NCBI GenBank assembly: GCA_024640925.1
Contig: JAHEEB010000005.1
Coordinates: forward strand, 1 to 17,805
Source: Bacteroidota bacterium
Lineage (GTDB): Bacteria; Bacteroidota; Bacteroidia; Bacteroidales; UBA10428
DNA length: 17,805 nt
Reading direction: 5' to 3'
The notes below the pieces were generated by a model. That model ran no database searches and was not told where the DNA came from. It saw only the letters and a program-made list of their open reading frames with translations. The position numbers were made by a program, and so were the translations under genes. Each line of letters starts with the position of its first letter. Position 1 is the first letter of the stretch. Positions 7,725 to 16,297 of the stretch are shown in pieces.

Positions 7725-9209
7725 ATGAACAATAATATACAGAAACTCACTTTCCGGGAAAAAGCAGGATATGGGTTTGGTGATTTGGCTTCCTGCCTCT
7801 TCTGGACAACAATAATGACTCAATTGCTTTTCTTCTACACTGATGTATTTGGATTAACCGGAAAAGCAGCTGGATTAATGTTTTTGATTTCAAGATTGCT
7901 GGATGCTATTTTTGATGTTGTAATAGGAATGGCAGCTGACCGAACCAAGAGTCGATGGGGAAAGTTTAGACCTTATATTTTATTCGGGGCCATACCTTTA
8001 GCTGTTTTTGCTGTTTTAACATTTTCAACACCTAGTTTCGGAGAAGTTGGAAAAGTTGTATATGCTTATGCAACTTTTATTACATTTATGTTTCTATATT
8101 CCGCAGTAAATATTCCTTATACTGCTTTGCTTGGTGTTATCAGCAATGATCCCATCGAAAGGACAAGTGCTTCATCTTTTAAATTTGTAGGTGCATATTT
8201 AAGTGGTTTCATTGTTTCAGCAACTATTTTGCCACTTGCAGCATATTTTGGTAAAAATGAGGTTTCAAAAGGTTGGCAAATGGCTATGATTATTTATGCT
8301 ATTGCTGCCGTTATATTCTTAATGATTACTTTTCTTTCTACACGTGAACGAATTCAACCAATTGCTAAGGAAAAAACCTCTGTTAAAGACGATTTGAAGG
8401 ATTTGTCAAAGAACATCCCCTGGATGTTGTTATTCATTGTTACAATTCTGTTTATCTTGTTTGTCTGTATTCGAATGAGTGTAACCACACATTATTTCAA
8501 ATATTATGTTGGAGAACAGGTAGTTCCTTGGCTGACCAATGTCTTGAACTTCTTTAATAAATTTATAATAAATCCTGTTATTGGATTATTTGGAGGACAA
8601 AAGAATGAACTTTTAGATGTTGCCCATAAATTTGGTTTTGAGGTTCTAGCATCCGTCTTCAATACTGTAGGTCAGGGCTTGTCTTTAATTGGTGTACTTC
8701 TGGTTCCTTGGTTTACAAAATTAGTAGGGAGAAAAAGTGCCGTTAATATACTTTTTATCGGAGCTTTGGTTTTTACCAGTTCATTTTATTTCCTCAAACC
8801 AGAAAATGTAACACTGATTTTAGTTTTCCAAATCTTTGGTTCTATAACAGGCGGTCCTATTTCAGCACTTTTATGGGTTCTGTATGCCGATACTGCCGAT
8901 TATTCCGAATGGAGAACTGGACGAAGAGCAACCGGCCTGGTTTTCTCGGCATCAATTATGTCCAACAAGATTGGATGGGCTGTGGGAAGCATGATTGCTG
9001 CCTTTATCTTAGATAAAACTGGATTTATACCGAACGTAGTTCAGAACCTGGATGTTCAGTCTGGGTTGAAATCTATGATGAGTATAATTCCGTCAGCTAT
9101 TGGTCTCTTGGCATTAATCATACTTGCTTTCTTCTATAAACTAGATGAACCTACAATGAAAAAAGTGAAAGAAGAACTTGATGAACGTCGTAAATTACAG
9201 AATACTTAA
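7725..9209 (+). CDS. GPH-family (MelB-like) sugar:cation symporter, inner membrane
   Basis: This 494-residue MFS-type protein belongs to the glycoside-pentoside-hexuronide:cation symporter family, which imports small glycosides with H+ or Na+. The N-terminus (KLTFREKAGYGFGDLA) and the motif RLLDAIFDVVIGMAADRTKS, followed by RWGKFRPY, are the family signature of helix 2 and the following loop. About 12 hydrophobic helices are visible. In the second half, ALLWVLYADTADYSEWRTGRRATG is the matching C-domain signature. The loop in the middle is longer than in MelB (about residues 265-305, with NELLDVAHKFGFE), which accounts for the length above the usual 450-480. The gene precedes two cytoplasmic GH94 phosphorylases, so the most likely cargo is the disaccharide or short oligosaccharide they use. 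The gap of 102 bases to the SGNH gene has no terminator that I can see, so co-transcription with it is possible. Confidence 0.92.
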   Translation: MNNNIQKLTFREKAGYGFGDLASCLFWTTIMTQLLFFYTDVFGLTGKAAGLMFLISRLLDAIFDVVIGMAADRTKSRWGKFRPYILFGAIPLAVFAVLTFSTPSFGEVGKVVYAYATFITFMFLYSAVNIPYTALLGVISNDPIERTSASSFKFVGAYLSGFIVSATILPLAAYFGKNEVSKGWQMAMIIYAIAAVIFLMITFLSTRERIQPIAKEKTSVKDDLKDLSKNIPWMLLFIVTILFILFVCIRMSVTTHYFKYYVGEQVVPWLTNVLNFFNKFIINPVIGLFGGQKNELLDVAHKFGFEVLASVFNTVGQGLSLIGVLLVPWFTKLVGRKSAVNILFIGALVFTSSFYFLKPENVTLILVFQIFGSITGGPISALLWVLYADTADYSEWRTGRRATGLVFSASIMSNKIGWAVGSMIAAFILDKTGFIPNVVQNLDVQSGLKSMMSIIPSAIGLLALIILAFFYKLDEPTMKKVKEELDERRKLQNT

Positions 9210-9227
9210 TAATTCAGATAAATAAAT

Positions 9228-9268
9228 ATAAAAGCAGGTTTGATTAAATTAATCAAACCTGCTTTTAT
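9228..9268 (+). terminator. Perfect 19-bp hairpin between the symporter and the first GH94 gene
   Basis: Bases 9228-9246 pair without mismatch with 9250-9268, leaving a three-base AAT loop in the minimal fold. The stem has an A-rich left foot and a CTTTTAT right foot, so it could terminate in both directions. It begins 19 bases after the symporter stop and ends 20 bases before the ATG of the first GH94. No -7 box fits in those 20 bases, so if GH94 is expressed the hairpin is probably read through and lies in its leader. Confidence 0.85.
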
Positions 9269-9288
9269 TGTAATAAACTCATACCAAC

Positions 9289-11682
9289 ATGCAATTCGGA
9301 TATTTCGACGATAAGAACAAAGAATATGTAATTACTAATCCGGAAACTCCGGCTTCCTGGAGTAATTACCTGGGATCCACAACGTATGGGGCGATTATCA
9401 CCAATAATGCGGGGGGCTATAGCTTCTATAAATCTGCAGCACAAGGAAGGTTCCTGAGATTCAGAACCAACTCAATACCCATGGATCAGCCTGGAAGGTA
9501 CATATACCTGCACGATAAAGACTCTAAAGATTTCTGGTCGACATCGTGGCAACCTGTTGCAAAACCACTCGACAAATACAAATCGGAATGCAGGCACGGA
9601 AGCGCCTATAGCATTATTCGTTCGGAATACTCTGATATTAAAACGGAAACGAACTATTTTATACCTCTTGGAAAAGATTACGAATACTGGTGGTGCAAAG
9701 TAACCAATAACGGGAAAACAAAACGAAACCTCAGGCTTTGCACATTTGTCGAATATGCCTCGAACTGGCATCTGTGGATGGATATCATTAATTTACAATA
9801 TACCCAGTATATTCTTACCATGAAGGTTATCGACAACATAATCGATCAGGGTACTAATGTCAATCTGCCTGAACAACCCGATAATTTTGAAGAAGGAGGT
9901 CAGGCAAGACATACATTCTTAGGAGTTGCCGGAGCTGAAATTTCCGGATATGATACCGACAGAAAAAAATTTCTTGGAACCTATGGCGATTATGCAAAAC
10001 CTCAAGCTGTAATAAAAGGTTCCTGCTCGAATTCCATTGCTTCGGGCGATAATGGTTGTGGTGTTTTACAGTTCGACATTGAACTGGAACCTGGCCAAAC
10101 CAGAGAATTTGTAGTTGTAATGGGTATTGGTAAGGCTGAACAAGAAGGGAAAAAGGCTGTTGAAGAAGCTGGTAATATAGAATTAGTAAAGCACAGGTTT
10201 TCTGAACTTCGTGAATACTGGCATAACCAATTAGATGGTTTATATGCCGAAACACCCAATAAGGAGTTCAACAGCATGCTTAATATGTGGAACCCTTATA
10301 ATTGCTTAATGACATATTCATGGTCCAGAGCTGCCAGCCTTGTTTATGCCGGGGAACGCGATGGCCTTGGCTATAGGGATACAGTGCAGGATATTCTAGG
10401 TGTTTTGCATATTATTCCGGAAGAAGCCGGAAAACGACTGGAATTGATGATAACCGGACAGGCTTCAACCGGTGGGGCACTGCCTGTAGTAAAACCATTT
10501 GCTCACAATCCGGGCAATATGAAAACCCCTGAAGAAACCGAATACCGCTCCGACGATTGTATGTGGCTTTTTAATACAGTCCCTGCCTATATTAAAGAAA
10601 CCGGAAATATTGATTTCTACAATAAGATTCTACCTTATGCCGATAAGGGTGAAGATTCTGTCCTTGGTCACCTGAGAAAAGCTATAGAGTTTAACCTGGA
10701 ACGATCCGGAACGCACGGACTACCCTGTGGACTAGCTGCAGACTGGAACGATTGTCTGGTGCTGGGTCATAAGGGTGAATCGGTATTTGTTGCCTTCCAG
10801 GTAAGGTTTGCCCTTAAAACGTATATTGAAATCTGCCAACTATTGAAAAAAGCAAAAGAAATATCGTGGGCTAAAGAAAAACTGGTTACACTGGACGAAA
10901 ACATAGAAAAACATACGTGGGATGGTGATTGGTATCTTCGGGCATACAGGCACGATGGTATGAAATATGGAACACATACCGACGAAGAAGGATCATTGTG
11001 GCTCAATACTCAAACGTGGGCTATTATTAGTGGACATACAGATAAAAATCGCCGGGATAACCTGCTTAACACCGTAAACAAAAGACTCTTTACCGATTTT
11101 GGTCTGATGATTTGTGATCCGCCATACGAAAAGGCTGACTTAAATGTTATAAAAGCTCCTCTTTTCAATAAAGGTATGAAAGAAAACGGTGCAATATTTT
11201 GTCATACCCAAGGGTGGGCTGTAATGTCAGAAGCTATAAATGGTAATGGAAACAGGGCATTTGAATACTACCTTGCATTTATGCCTGCAACCTATAACAC
11301 AAAAGCCGAAATTCGTGAGATTGAACCCTATGTGTATTCTCAATCAACCCACAGTAAATATAGCCCGCGTTTTGGTGTTTCCAGACTACCCTGGTTAACT
11401 GGTGCTGCCACTTGGGCGTACTATTCTGCAAGTCAGTATTTACTTGGCATCAGGCCGGAATATGATGGAATAACAATTGATCCACGCATACCAAATAGTT
11501 GGACAAGTTTCAAAGTTAAACGAAGGTTTCGAAATAAATGGCTCGATATTACCTTTGAAAATAAAAATAAGGTTCAAAAAGGAGTAAAACATATCATTTT
11601 GAATGGTGAAACGATTGATGGAAACTATATCTCAATTACAAGACTAAAAGAACAAAATGAGATTAAGGTGATAATGATGTAA
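9289..11682 (+). CDS. GH94 glycoside phosphorylase, copy 1 (cellobiose/chitobiose phosphorylase-like)
   Basis: GH94 enzymes split a beta-linked disaccharide with inorganic phosphate, giving alpha-sugar 1-phosphate and a free acceptor sugar. The 797-residue length fits the family (about 800), and no signal peptide is present, so it is cytoplasmic. The N-terminus (MQFGYFDDKNKEYVITNP, SNYLG, NNAGGYSFYKS) is the family beta-sandwich start. GLGYRDTVQD (about 360-370) contributes to the donor site. The DWND motif at 485-488 in LAADWNDCL contains the catalytic general acid. KENGAIFCHTQGW (631-643) lies in the phosphate/acceptor region, but has HTQGW where, as I recall the sequences, characterised cellobiose and chitobiose enzymes have HNNPW or HPNPW. 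Acceptor specificity is therefore uncertain; cellobionate-type or other beta-glucosides should be considered. The C-terminal sandwich ends with the usual KGVKHIILNGE strand. Confidence 0.93.
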   Translation: MQFGYFDDKNKEYVITNPETPASWSNYLGSTTYGAIITNNAGGYSFYKSAAQGRFLRFRTNSIPMDQPGRYIYLHDKDSKDFWSTSWQPVAKPLDKYKSECRHGSAYSIIRSEYSDIKTETNYFIPLGKDYEYWWCKVTNNGKTKRNLRLCTFVEYASNWHLWMDIINLQYTQYILTMKVIDNIIDQGTNVNLPEQPDNFEEGGQARHTFLGVAGAEISGYDTDRKKFLGTYGDYAKPQAVIKGSCSNSIASGDNGCGVLQFDIELEPGQTREFVVVMGIGKAEQEGKKAVEEAGNIELVKHRFSELREYWHNQLDGLYAETPNKEFNSMLNMWNPYNCLMTYSWSRAASLVYAGERDGLGYRDTVQDILGVLHIIPEEAGKRLELMITGQASTGGALPVVKPFAHNPGNMKTPEETEYRSDDCMWLFNTVPAYIKETGNIDFYNKILPYADKGEDSVLGHLRKAIEFNLERSGTHGLPCGLAADWNDCLVLGHKGESVFVAFQVRFALKTYIEICQLLKKAKEISWAKEKLVTLDENIEKHTWDGDWYLRAYRHDGMKYGTHTDEEGSLWLNTQTWAIISGHTDKNRRDNLLNTVNKRLFTDFGLMICDPPYEKADLNVIKAPLFNKGMKENGAIFCHTQGWAVMSEAINGNGNRAFEYYLAFMPATYNTKAEIREIEPYVYSQSTHSKYSPRFGVSRLPWLTGAATWAYYSASQYLLGIRPEYDGITIDPRIPNSWTSFKVKRRFRNKWLDITFENKNKVQKGVKHIILNGETIDGNYISITRLKEQNEIKVIMM

Positions 11683-11693
11683 CTGTTTGGTTT

Positions 11694-11714
11694 GGGTTTG
11701 GGTTTGGGTTTGGG
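11694..11714 (+). repeat. (TTTGGG)4 tandem repeat forming an ideal G-quadruplex motif
   Basis: Starting just after the first GH94 stop codon (11680-11682), TTTGGG is repeated four times (11691-11714), preceded by a shortened TTTGG. The four GGG runs at 11694, 11700, 11706 and 11712 are separated by TTT each time, which is a textbook G3N3 quadruplex-forming sequence on the coding strand and in the mRNA. It is the only such G-rich tract I see in an otherwise AT-rich window. Confidence 0.9.
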
Positions 11715-11732
11715 TCCTGAAGAACTTCAGGA
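11715..11732. repeat. Palindrome directly abutting the G-quadruplex motif
   Basis: TCCTGAAG (11715-11722) and CTTCAGGA (11725-11732) form a perfect 8-bp inverted repeat around AA, with no spacer between it and the last GGG run. In RNA it folds into a small hairpin (7 bp with a GAAC loop is more realistic). A weak TTTTT tract follows at about 11750. Together with the quadruplex it could pause or partly terminate transcription between the GH94 copies. Confidence 0.7.
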
Positions 11733-11824
11733 AAGCTGAATATAAATTTTTCACAAAAACAAATTGACACACACCAACTACTATTATAAATACGGAATTC
11801 ATTAAAACAGCAAAAAATAATACG

Positions 11825-14224
11825 ATGCAATACGGATATTTCGATGACAAAAATAAAGAATATGTAATTACTAATCCTGCCACACCCCGCTCATGGAGTA
11901 ATTATTTAGGCAGTACCGAATATGGGGCAATAATAACAAACAATGCAGGTGGCTATAGCTTCTATAAGTCAGGTGGCATGGGCCGTTTCACCCGAATACG
12001 GTTTAATTCGGTTCCACTTGACCAACCTGGCCGGTATCTCTATATCCGCGATAAAGAAAATGGTGACTACTGGTCTGCATCGTGGCAACCGGTTGGAAAA
12101 CCTCTGGAAAAATACAAATCGGAATGCCGACATGGCAGCGGTTACAGCATTATTTCTTCGGAGTATGAAAAAATAAAGACTGAAACAACCTTCTTTGTTC
12201 CTCAAGGTCAAATATTCGAAGTTTGGAAGATTAAAGTAACTAATTCCGACAATAAAAAACGACAATTAAGCTTTTTCTCATTTGTGGAGTATGCCAATGG
12301 CTGGAATGCCATGCAGGACTTACTTAATCTCCAATACACCCAGTATACTGCCAAGATGACTATCGTTGATGGAATGATTGATCAGGCAACGAATATTCAT
12401 ATTCCGGCTATGCCCGATGATTTTGCCAATAACGATCAGGGACGACATACTTTTTTGGCTTTTATAGGTGGTGAAATTAAGGGATATGAAACTGACCTGG
12501 AAAGCTTTTTAGGCGGGTATCGTACTTATGCAAACCCACAAGCCATTGAGAATGGTAAGTGCACAAATTTCGAAGCTGCCGGAGATAATGTTTGCGGCAC
12601 TATTCAGGTTGATATTGAACTATTACCCGGAGAATCGAAAGAATTGATAGTTCTGATGGGCATTGGAGAAGCCTCGAAAGAAGGCAGACAAGTTGTTAAG
12701 GAATTCGGAAATCCCGATCGGCTAGATAAAGAACTGGTAAAACTAAAAGAATACTGGCACAACCGCATAGGTTCTGTAGTTGTTAACACGCCCGATGGCG
12801 AATTCAACAGTATGCTGAATATGTGGAGCCCTTATAACTGCCAGATGACCTTTGCATGGTCGCGTGCAGCGAGCCTTGTGTATACTGCTTCGGAAAGAGA
12901 TGGTCTTGGATATCGCGACAGCGTTCAAGATTTACTGGGAGTATTACCCAATATTCCTTTGGAGGCTGCCGAACGTCTGAAACTGATGATAACAGGTCAG
13001 GACTCTAAAGGTGGTGCTATGCCTGTTATCAATAAAATAAATCACAAACCAGGTAAAGAAACACTCACAAAAGAGGAACATTACCGCTCCGATGACTGCC
13101 TGTGGTTGTTCAATGCCATACCAGCATATGTCAAGGAAACAGGAGATATCAATTTTTATAATGAAGTTCTTCCTTATGCAGATAAAGGTGAAGATACTGT
13201 ATTAGGCCATATGCGTCAGGCAATCCAGTTTAACCTTGACCATAGTGGTAAACACGGATTTCCCTGTGGTTTGTCCGCCGACTGGAATGACTGTTTACGG
13301 TTTGGCCATGATGGTGAAACAATTTTTGTTGCAATGCAACTACGGTTTGCTTTGGATGTATATATCGAAGTAACCGAAATGCTTAAGAAAACCAGCGAAG
13401 CCGAATGGTCCAGAACTATTCTTAAAAAGCTGGATGAGAACCTTCAGAAATACGCATGGGATGGAGAATGGTTTTTGCGGGGTTACAGGGCCGATGGAAT
13501 GAAATTTGGTTCGAAAGAAAATAAAGAAGGGAAAATTTACCTAAATCCTCAATCGTGGGCTGTGTTGAGTGGTGCTGCCAACAAAGAACAAGCAGAATTA
13601 ATTATGAAAAAAGTTAATGAGCACCTGGCTACAGAATATGGTATTGCTCTTTGTAATCCACCATATACGCTTGGCACCGATTTTAATATTGTACGTTCTG
13701 CATTTTTCAATCCAAGTATGAAGGAGAATGGTTCAATATTTACTCATACACAAGGTTGGGCTGTTATGGCTGAAACTATGCTCGGACATGGTAACCAGGC
13801 ATACAAATACTGGAGATCATATATGCCAGCCGCATACAATACCCGCGCAGAAATCAGGCAGATTGAACCCTATGTCTATAACCAATCGACACACGGGAAA
13901 TACAGTCCACGGTTTGGAAACTCACGTCTTCCATGGTTAAGCGGCTCGGCCACCTGGTCATTCTTTGCTGCAACCCAATATATTCTTGGAATACAACCTG
14001 ACTATAAGGGTCTAATTATTGACCCATGTATCCCATCGGATTGGGAAGGATTTACAGCAGAACGAAAATACAGGGGAAAAACAATATCCATTATTGTTAA
14101 AAACCCGGTCCATGTTGAGAAAGGAGTCAAAACAGTTGTACTTAACGGGAAGGAAATTGGTACTAACTCAATTCCCTTTGAACAATTTGCTGATAAAAAT
14201 GAAGTGATAGTAACAATGGGCTAA
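11825..14224 (+). CDS. GH94 glycoside phosphorylase, copy 2 (paralogue of copy 1)
   Basis: This second GH94 phosphorylase has 799 residues, is cytoplasmic, and is collinear with copy 1. By eye about three quarters of the first 125 residues are identical (shared SNYLGST, NNAGGYSFYKS and KYKSECRHGS). The middle of the proteins diverges more. The donor-site motif GLGYRDSVQD and the catalytic DWND motif (486-489, LSADWNDCL) are intact. The KENGSIFTHTQGW stretch (633-645) again has HTQGW rather than HNNPW/HPNPW, so both copies share the unusual acceptor-region motif. The C-terminus closes with EKGVKTVVLNGKEI, as in the family. A tandem duplication followed by divergence suggests different acceptor, chain length or linkage for the two enzymes. 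Copy 1 precedes it by 142 bases with the quadruplex and palindrome. A U32 gene follows 25 bases downstream. Confidence 0.93.
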   Translation: MQYGYFDDKNKEYVITNPATPRSWSNYLGSTEYGAIITNNAGGYSFYKSGGMGRFTRIRFNSVPLDQPGRYLYIRDKENGDYWSASWQPVGKPLEKYKSECRHGSGYSIISSEYEKIKTETTFFVPQGQIFEVWKIKVTNSDNKKRQLSFFSFVEYANGWNAMQDLLNLQYTQYTAKMTIVDGMIDQATNIHIPAMPDDFANNDQGRHTFLAFIGGEIKGYETDLESFLGGYRTYANPQAIENGKCTNFEAAGDNVCGTIQVDIELLPGESKELIVLMGIGEASKEGRQVVKEFGNPDRLDKELVKLKEYWHNRIGSVVVNTPDGEFNSMLNMWSPYNCQMTFAWSRAASLVYTASERDGLGYRDSVQDLLGVLPNIPLEAAERLKLMITGQDSKGGAMPVINKINHKPGKETLTKEEHYRSDDCLWLFNAIPAYVKETGDINFYNEVLPYADKGEDTVLGHMRQAIQFNLDHSGKHGFPCGLSADWNDCLRFGHDGETIFVAMQLRFALDVYIEVTEMLKKTSEAEWSRTILKKLDENLQKYAWDGEWFLRGYRADGMKFGSKENKEGKIYLNPQSWAVLSGAANKEQAELIMKKVNEHLATEYGIALCNPPYTLGTDFNIVRSAFFNPSMKENGSIFTHTQGWAVMAETMLGHGNQAYKYWRSYMPAAYNTRAEIRQIEPYVYNQSTHGKYSPRFGNSRLPWLSGSATWSFFAATQYILGIQPDYKGLIIDPCIPSDWEGFTAERKYRGKTISIIVKNPVHVEKGVKTVVLNGKEIGTNSIPFEQFADKNEVIVTMG

Positions 14225-14249
14225 ATAAGCCTGAATTTTTGTTAATTGA

Positions 14250-16232
14250 ATGGCAACAAAGCCTGAATTATTAATGCCTGCGGGAAATATCCGCTCCTTT
14301 TACGCCGCATTGGAAGGTGGTGCCGATGCCGTATATCTGGGATTACAGGAATTTAATGCCAGGAAACGAGCCAATAATTTTACTATTGACCAAATCCCTG
14401 TATTAACAAGTATTGCAGAAAAATACAAAGCCAAAATTTATATTACTCTTAACACCGTTGTTAAAAACAAAGAATTGCCTGATATATATTCCCTGCTTTA
14501 TCAGTTATCTCAAACCAGCATTAGTGCCATAATAATCCAGGATTGGGGAGTTTTTCAAATACTAAAAAAATATTTTCCAAAACTTCCCATTCATGCCAGT
14601 ACCCAAATGGCATTTCATAATTCACTTGCAGCAAACTTTGGTAAAGATGTGGGAATAGAACGAGTTATACTTGCCCGTGAGCTAACCCTGAAAGAATTGA
14701 AACAAATTCGGAACAATAGTTCAGCAGAACTTGAACTGTTTGTGCATGGGGCACTTTGCTATTCCTTTTCCGGTCTTTGCTTATTCAGTAGTTACTCCGG
14801 AGGTATGAGTGCAAACAGGGGTGCATGCAAACAACCATGCCGCTGGTTATATAATACAAATAACAAACAAAAATATATATTCAGTCTTAAAGATATTGAA
14901 CTGATTGATATTGTTCCTGAGCTTACCAAAATAGGTATAAATTCACTAAAAATTGAGGGAAGAATGAAATCGTTCGATTATGTTTACACCATAGCCCAGG
15001 CATATCGGATGGTAATTGACGATGCATCGAAGCTTGATAAAGCCAAAGAAATATTAAAACAGGATATTGGACGTGAAAAAACACGCTATTTTTTAGGTGG
15101 AAATATTTCCGAATCCTTCACAAAAAATCCAAACACTGGTCTTTATACGGGAACTGTAAACCGTACCGACAAAAAAACTATCTGTTTTAGTTCTGAAATA
15201 GCTCCGGAAACAATAAAACGCATCAGAATTTGTTCGCCCGATGGAACAAGACAAAATGATCTGACCCTGGAAAATATAAACATTACCGGTAATGAGATTT
15301 CGTCGACTTTCGAGAATATAGTTGTGAAACAAAACGACCTGGTATATGTTATCGGGTATTCTACGAAAAGTTTTGCGTCGCGGCTTCCTTCGCTAAAAGG
15401 CCAACCTCCTAAACGACCGTCAGTTTCTGAAGCACAGAATAAGACACAGGATTTGTGCCAGTCAGGAAAGGCAGAAAAACCATTCCTCTGGTTGAGGATT
15501 AACTCCCCCGAATGGTTACCGTTTTTAAATTTTAATGAAGCTGAAAAGTTTATTTTAAATTTCTCATCGAATAAATGGACTGAATTATTAAAAGTAAAAA
15601 GCCCTTTTCAATCCTTTCCATCAAAGATTATTTGCGGGTTGCCAAAATATATCAGTGAAAATTCAATAGTAAAATATAAGGAACTGTTTGCCAGTATTCA
15701 GAAAACTGGTATCAGAAATTTTATGGTAAGTCATGCATCTCAGAAAGATATTCTCCCCAAAGGTTCTGTATTTTTTGCCGATGAGAATGTATACACTTTC
15801 AATGATGCTGCTATTGGTCAATTACAGCAGTTTGGATTTTCCGGACATATATCACCATTTGAAAACGATTTCCAGAATCTTTTCCAGGGAAAAGACAGAA
15901 CAGGTATTGTGCCGATCTATTTTTTTCCACAATTGTTTTTCTCCAGGATGCCAATAGATGCTGAAATAAGGAAATCAAAAATATCAGATAACAATAAAAC
16001 CGGGTTCAGAATAATTAACCAACATGGTAACACCATTACACTTCCTCAAAACCCTGTTTCTATAATTCAGTCAAAAGATGAACTCATTAAAAAAGGATTC
16101 AGAAATTTCTTAATTGACCTAAGTTTTGTTCCTCCCTCAGAAAAAACTTTAAATCGGATTCTTGAAGCTTACATGCAGAACCAGACCATTCAACCAACTT
16201 CGACTTTTAACTTTAAAAAAGGGCTTTCCTAA
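14250..16232 (+). CDS. rlhA: U32-family protein, RlhA-like (23S rRNA C5-hydroxycytidine formation type)
   Basis: The 660-residue protein matches the U32 family: PELLMPAGNIRSFYAALEGG, then GADAVYLG at the start, HASTQMAFHNS at 115, and VHGALCYSFSGLC followed by SSYSGGMSANRGACKQPCR. The four cysteines Cys170, Cys177, Cys193 and Cys197 are the conserved set of the RlhA/TrhP branch. Length is close to E. coli RlhA (653 aa, hydroxylation of a 23S rRNA cytidine), whereas TrhP is shorter (about 450). The family is annotated as peptidase, but the studied bacterial members are RNA hydroxylation factors linked to prephenate and Fe-S supply. The C-terminal half (from about 380) is the extra region of long U32 proteins. 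The start ATG is 25 bases after the second GH94 stop, so it is probably co-transcribed. The connection with sugar use is unknown and may be accidental. The gene symbol is by family resemblance only. Confidence 0.82.
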   Translation: MATKPELLMPAGNIRSFYAALEGGADAVYLGLQEFNARKRANNFTIDQIPVLTSIAEKYKAKIYITLNTVVKNKELPDIYSLLYQLSQTSISAIIIQDWGVFQILKKYFPKLPIHASTQMAFHNSLAANFGKDVGIERVILARELTLKELKQIRNNSSAELELFVHGALCYSFSGLCLFSSYSGGMSANRGACKQPCRWLYNTNNKQKYIFSLKDIELIDIVPELTKIGINSLKIEGRMKSFDYVYTIAQAYRMVIDDASKLDKAKEILKQDIGREKTRYFLGGNISESFTKNPNTGLYTGTVNRTDKKTICFSSEIAPETIKRIRICSPDGTRQNDLTLENINITGNEISSTFENIVVKQNDLVYVIGYSTKSFASRLPSLKGQPPKRPSVSEAQNKTQDLCQSGKAEKPFLWLRINSPEWLPFLNFNEAEKFILNFSSNKWTELLKVKSPFQSFPSKIICGLPKYISENSIVKYKELFASIQKTGIRNFMVSHASQKDILPKGSVFFADENVYTFNDAAIGQLQQFGFSGHISPFENDFQNLFQGKDRTGIVPIYFFPQLFFSRMPIDAEIRKSKISDNNKTGFRIINQHGNTITLPQNPVSIIQSKDELIKKGFRNFLIDLSFVPPSEKTLNRILEAYMQNQTIQPTSTFNFKKGLS

Positions 16233-16297
16233 TCACTATAAATATAACTTTTGTCCTATAAATCTTCCGTAAATTAATCTTCCCTTTTAATCGGGCT

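Noticed and set aside
9860..10277. Long antisense open frames (131 and 91 codons) opposite GH94 copy 1.
   Set aside because: They overlap a well-conserved GH94 coding region, have low-complexity composition and no recognisable domain; they are by-products of the sense codon pattern.
11691..11714. (TTTGGG)4 as a coding repeat or telomere-derived contamination.
   Set aside because: It lies between two stop/start-bounded genes on continuous sequence and has only four units, so an intergenic simple repeat is the simplest reading.
16239..16255. ATAACTTTTG just after the U32 gene as a promoter.
   Set aside because: The spacing between TA and TTTG is three bases instead of two, and the exact match at 16356 is nearer to the GH43 start.
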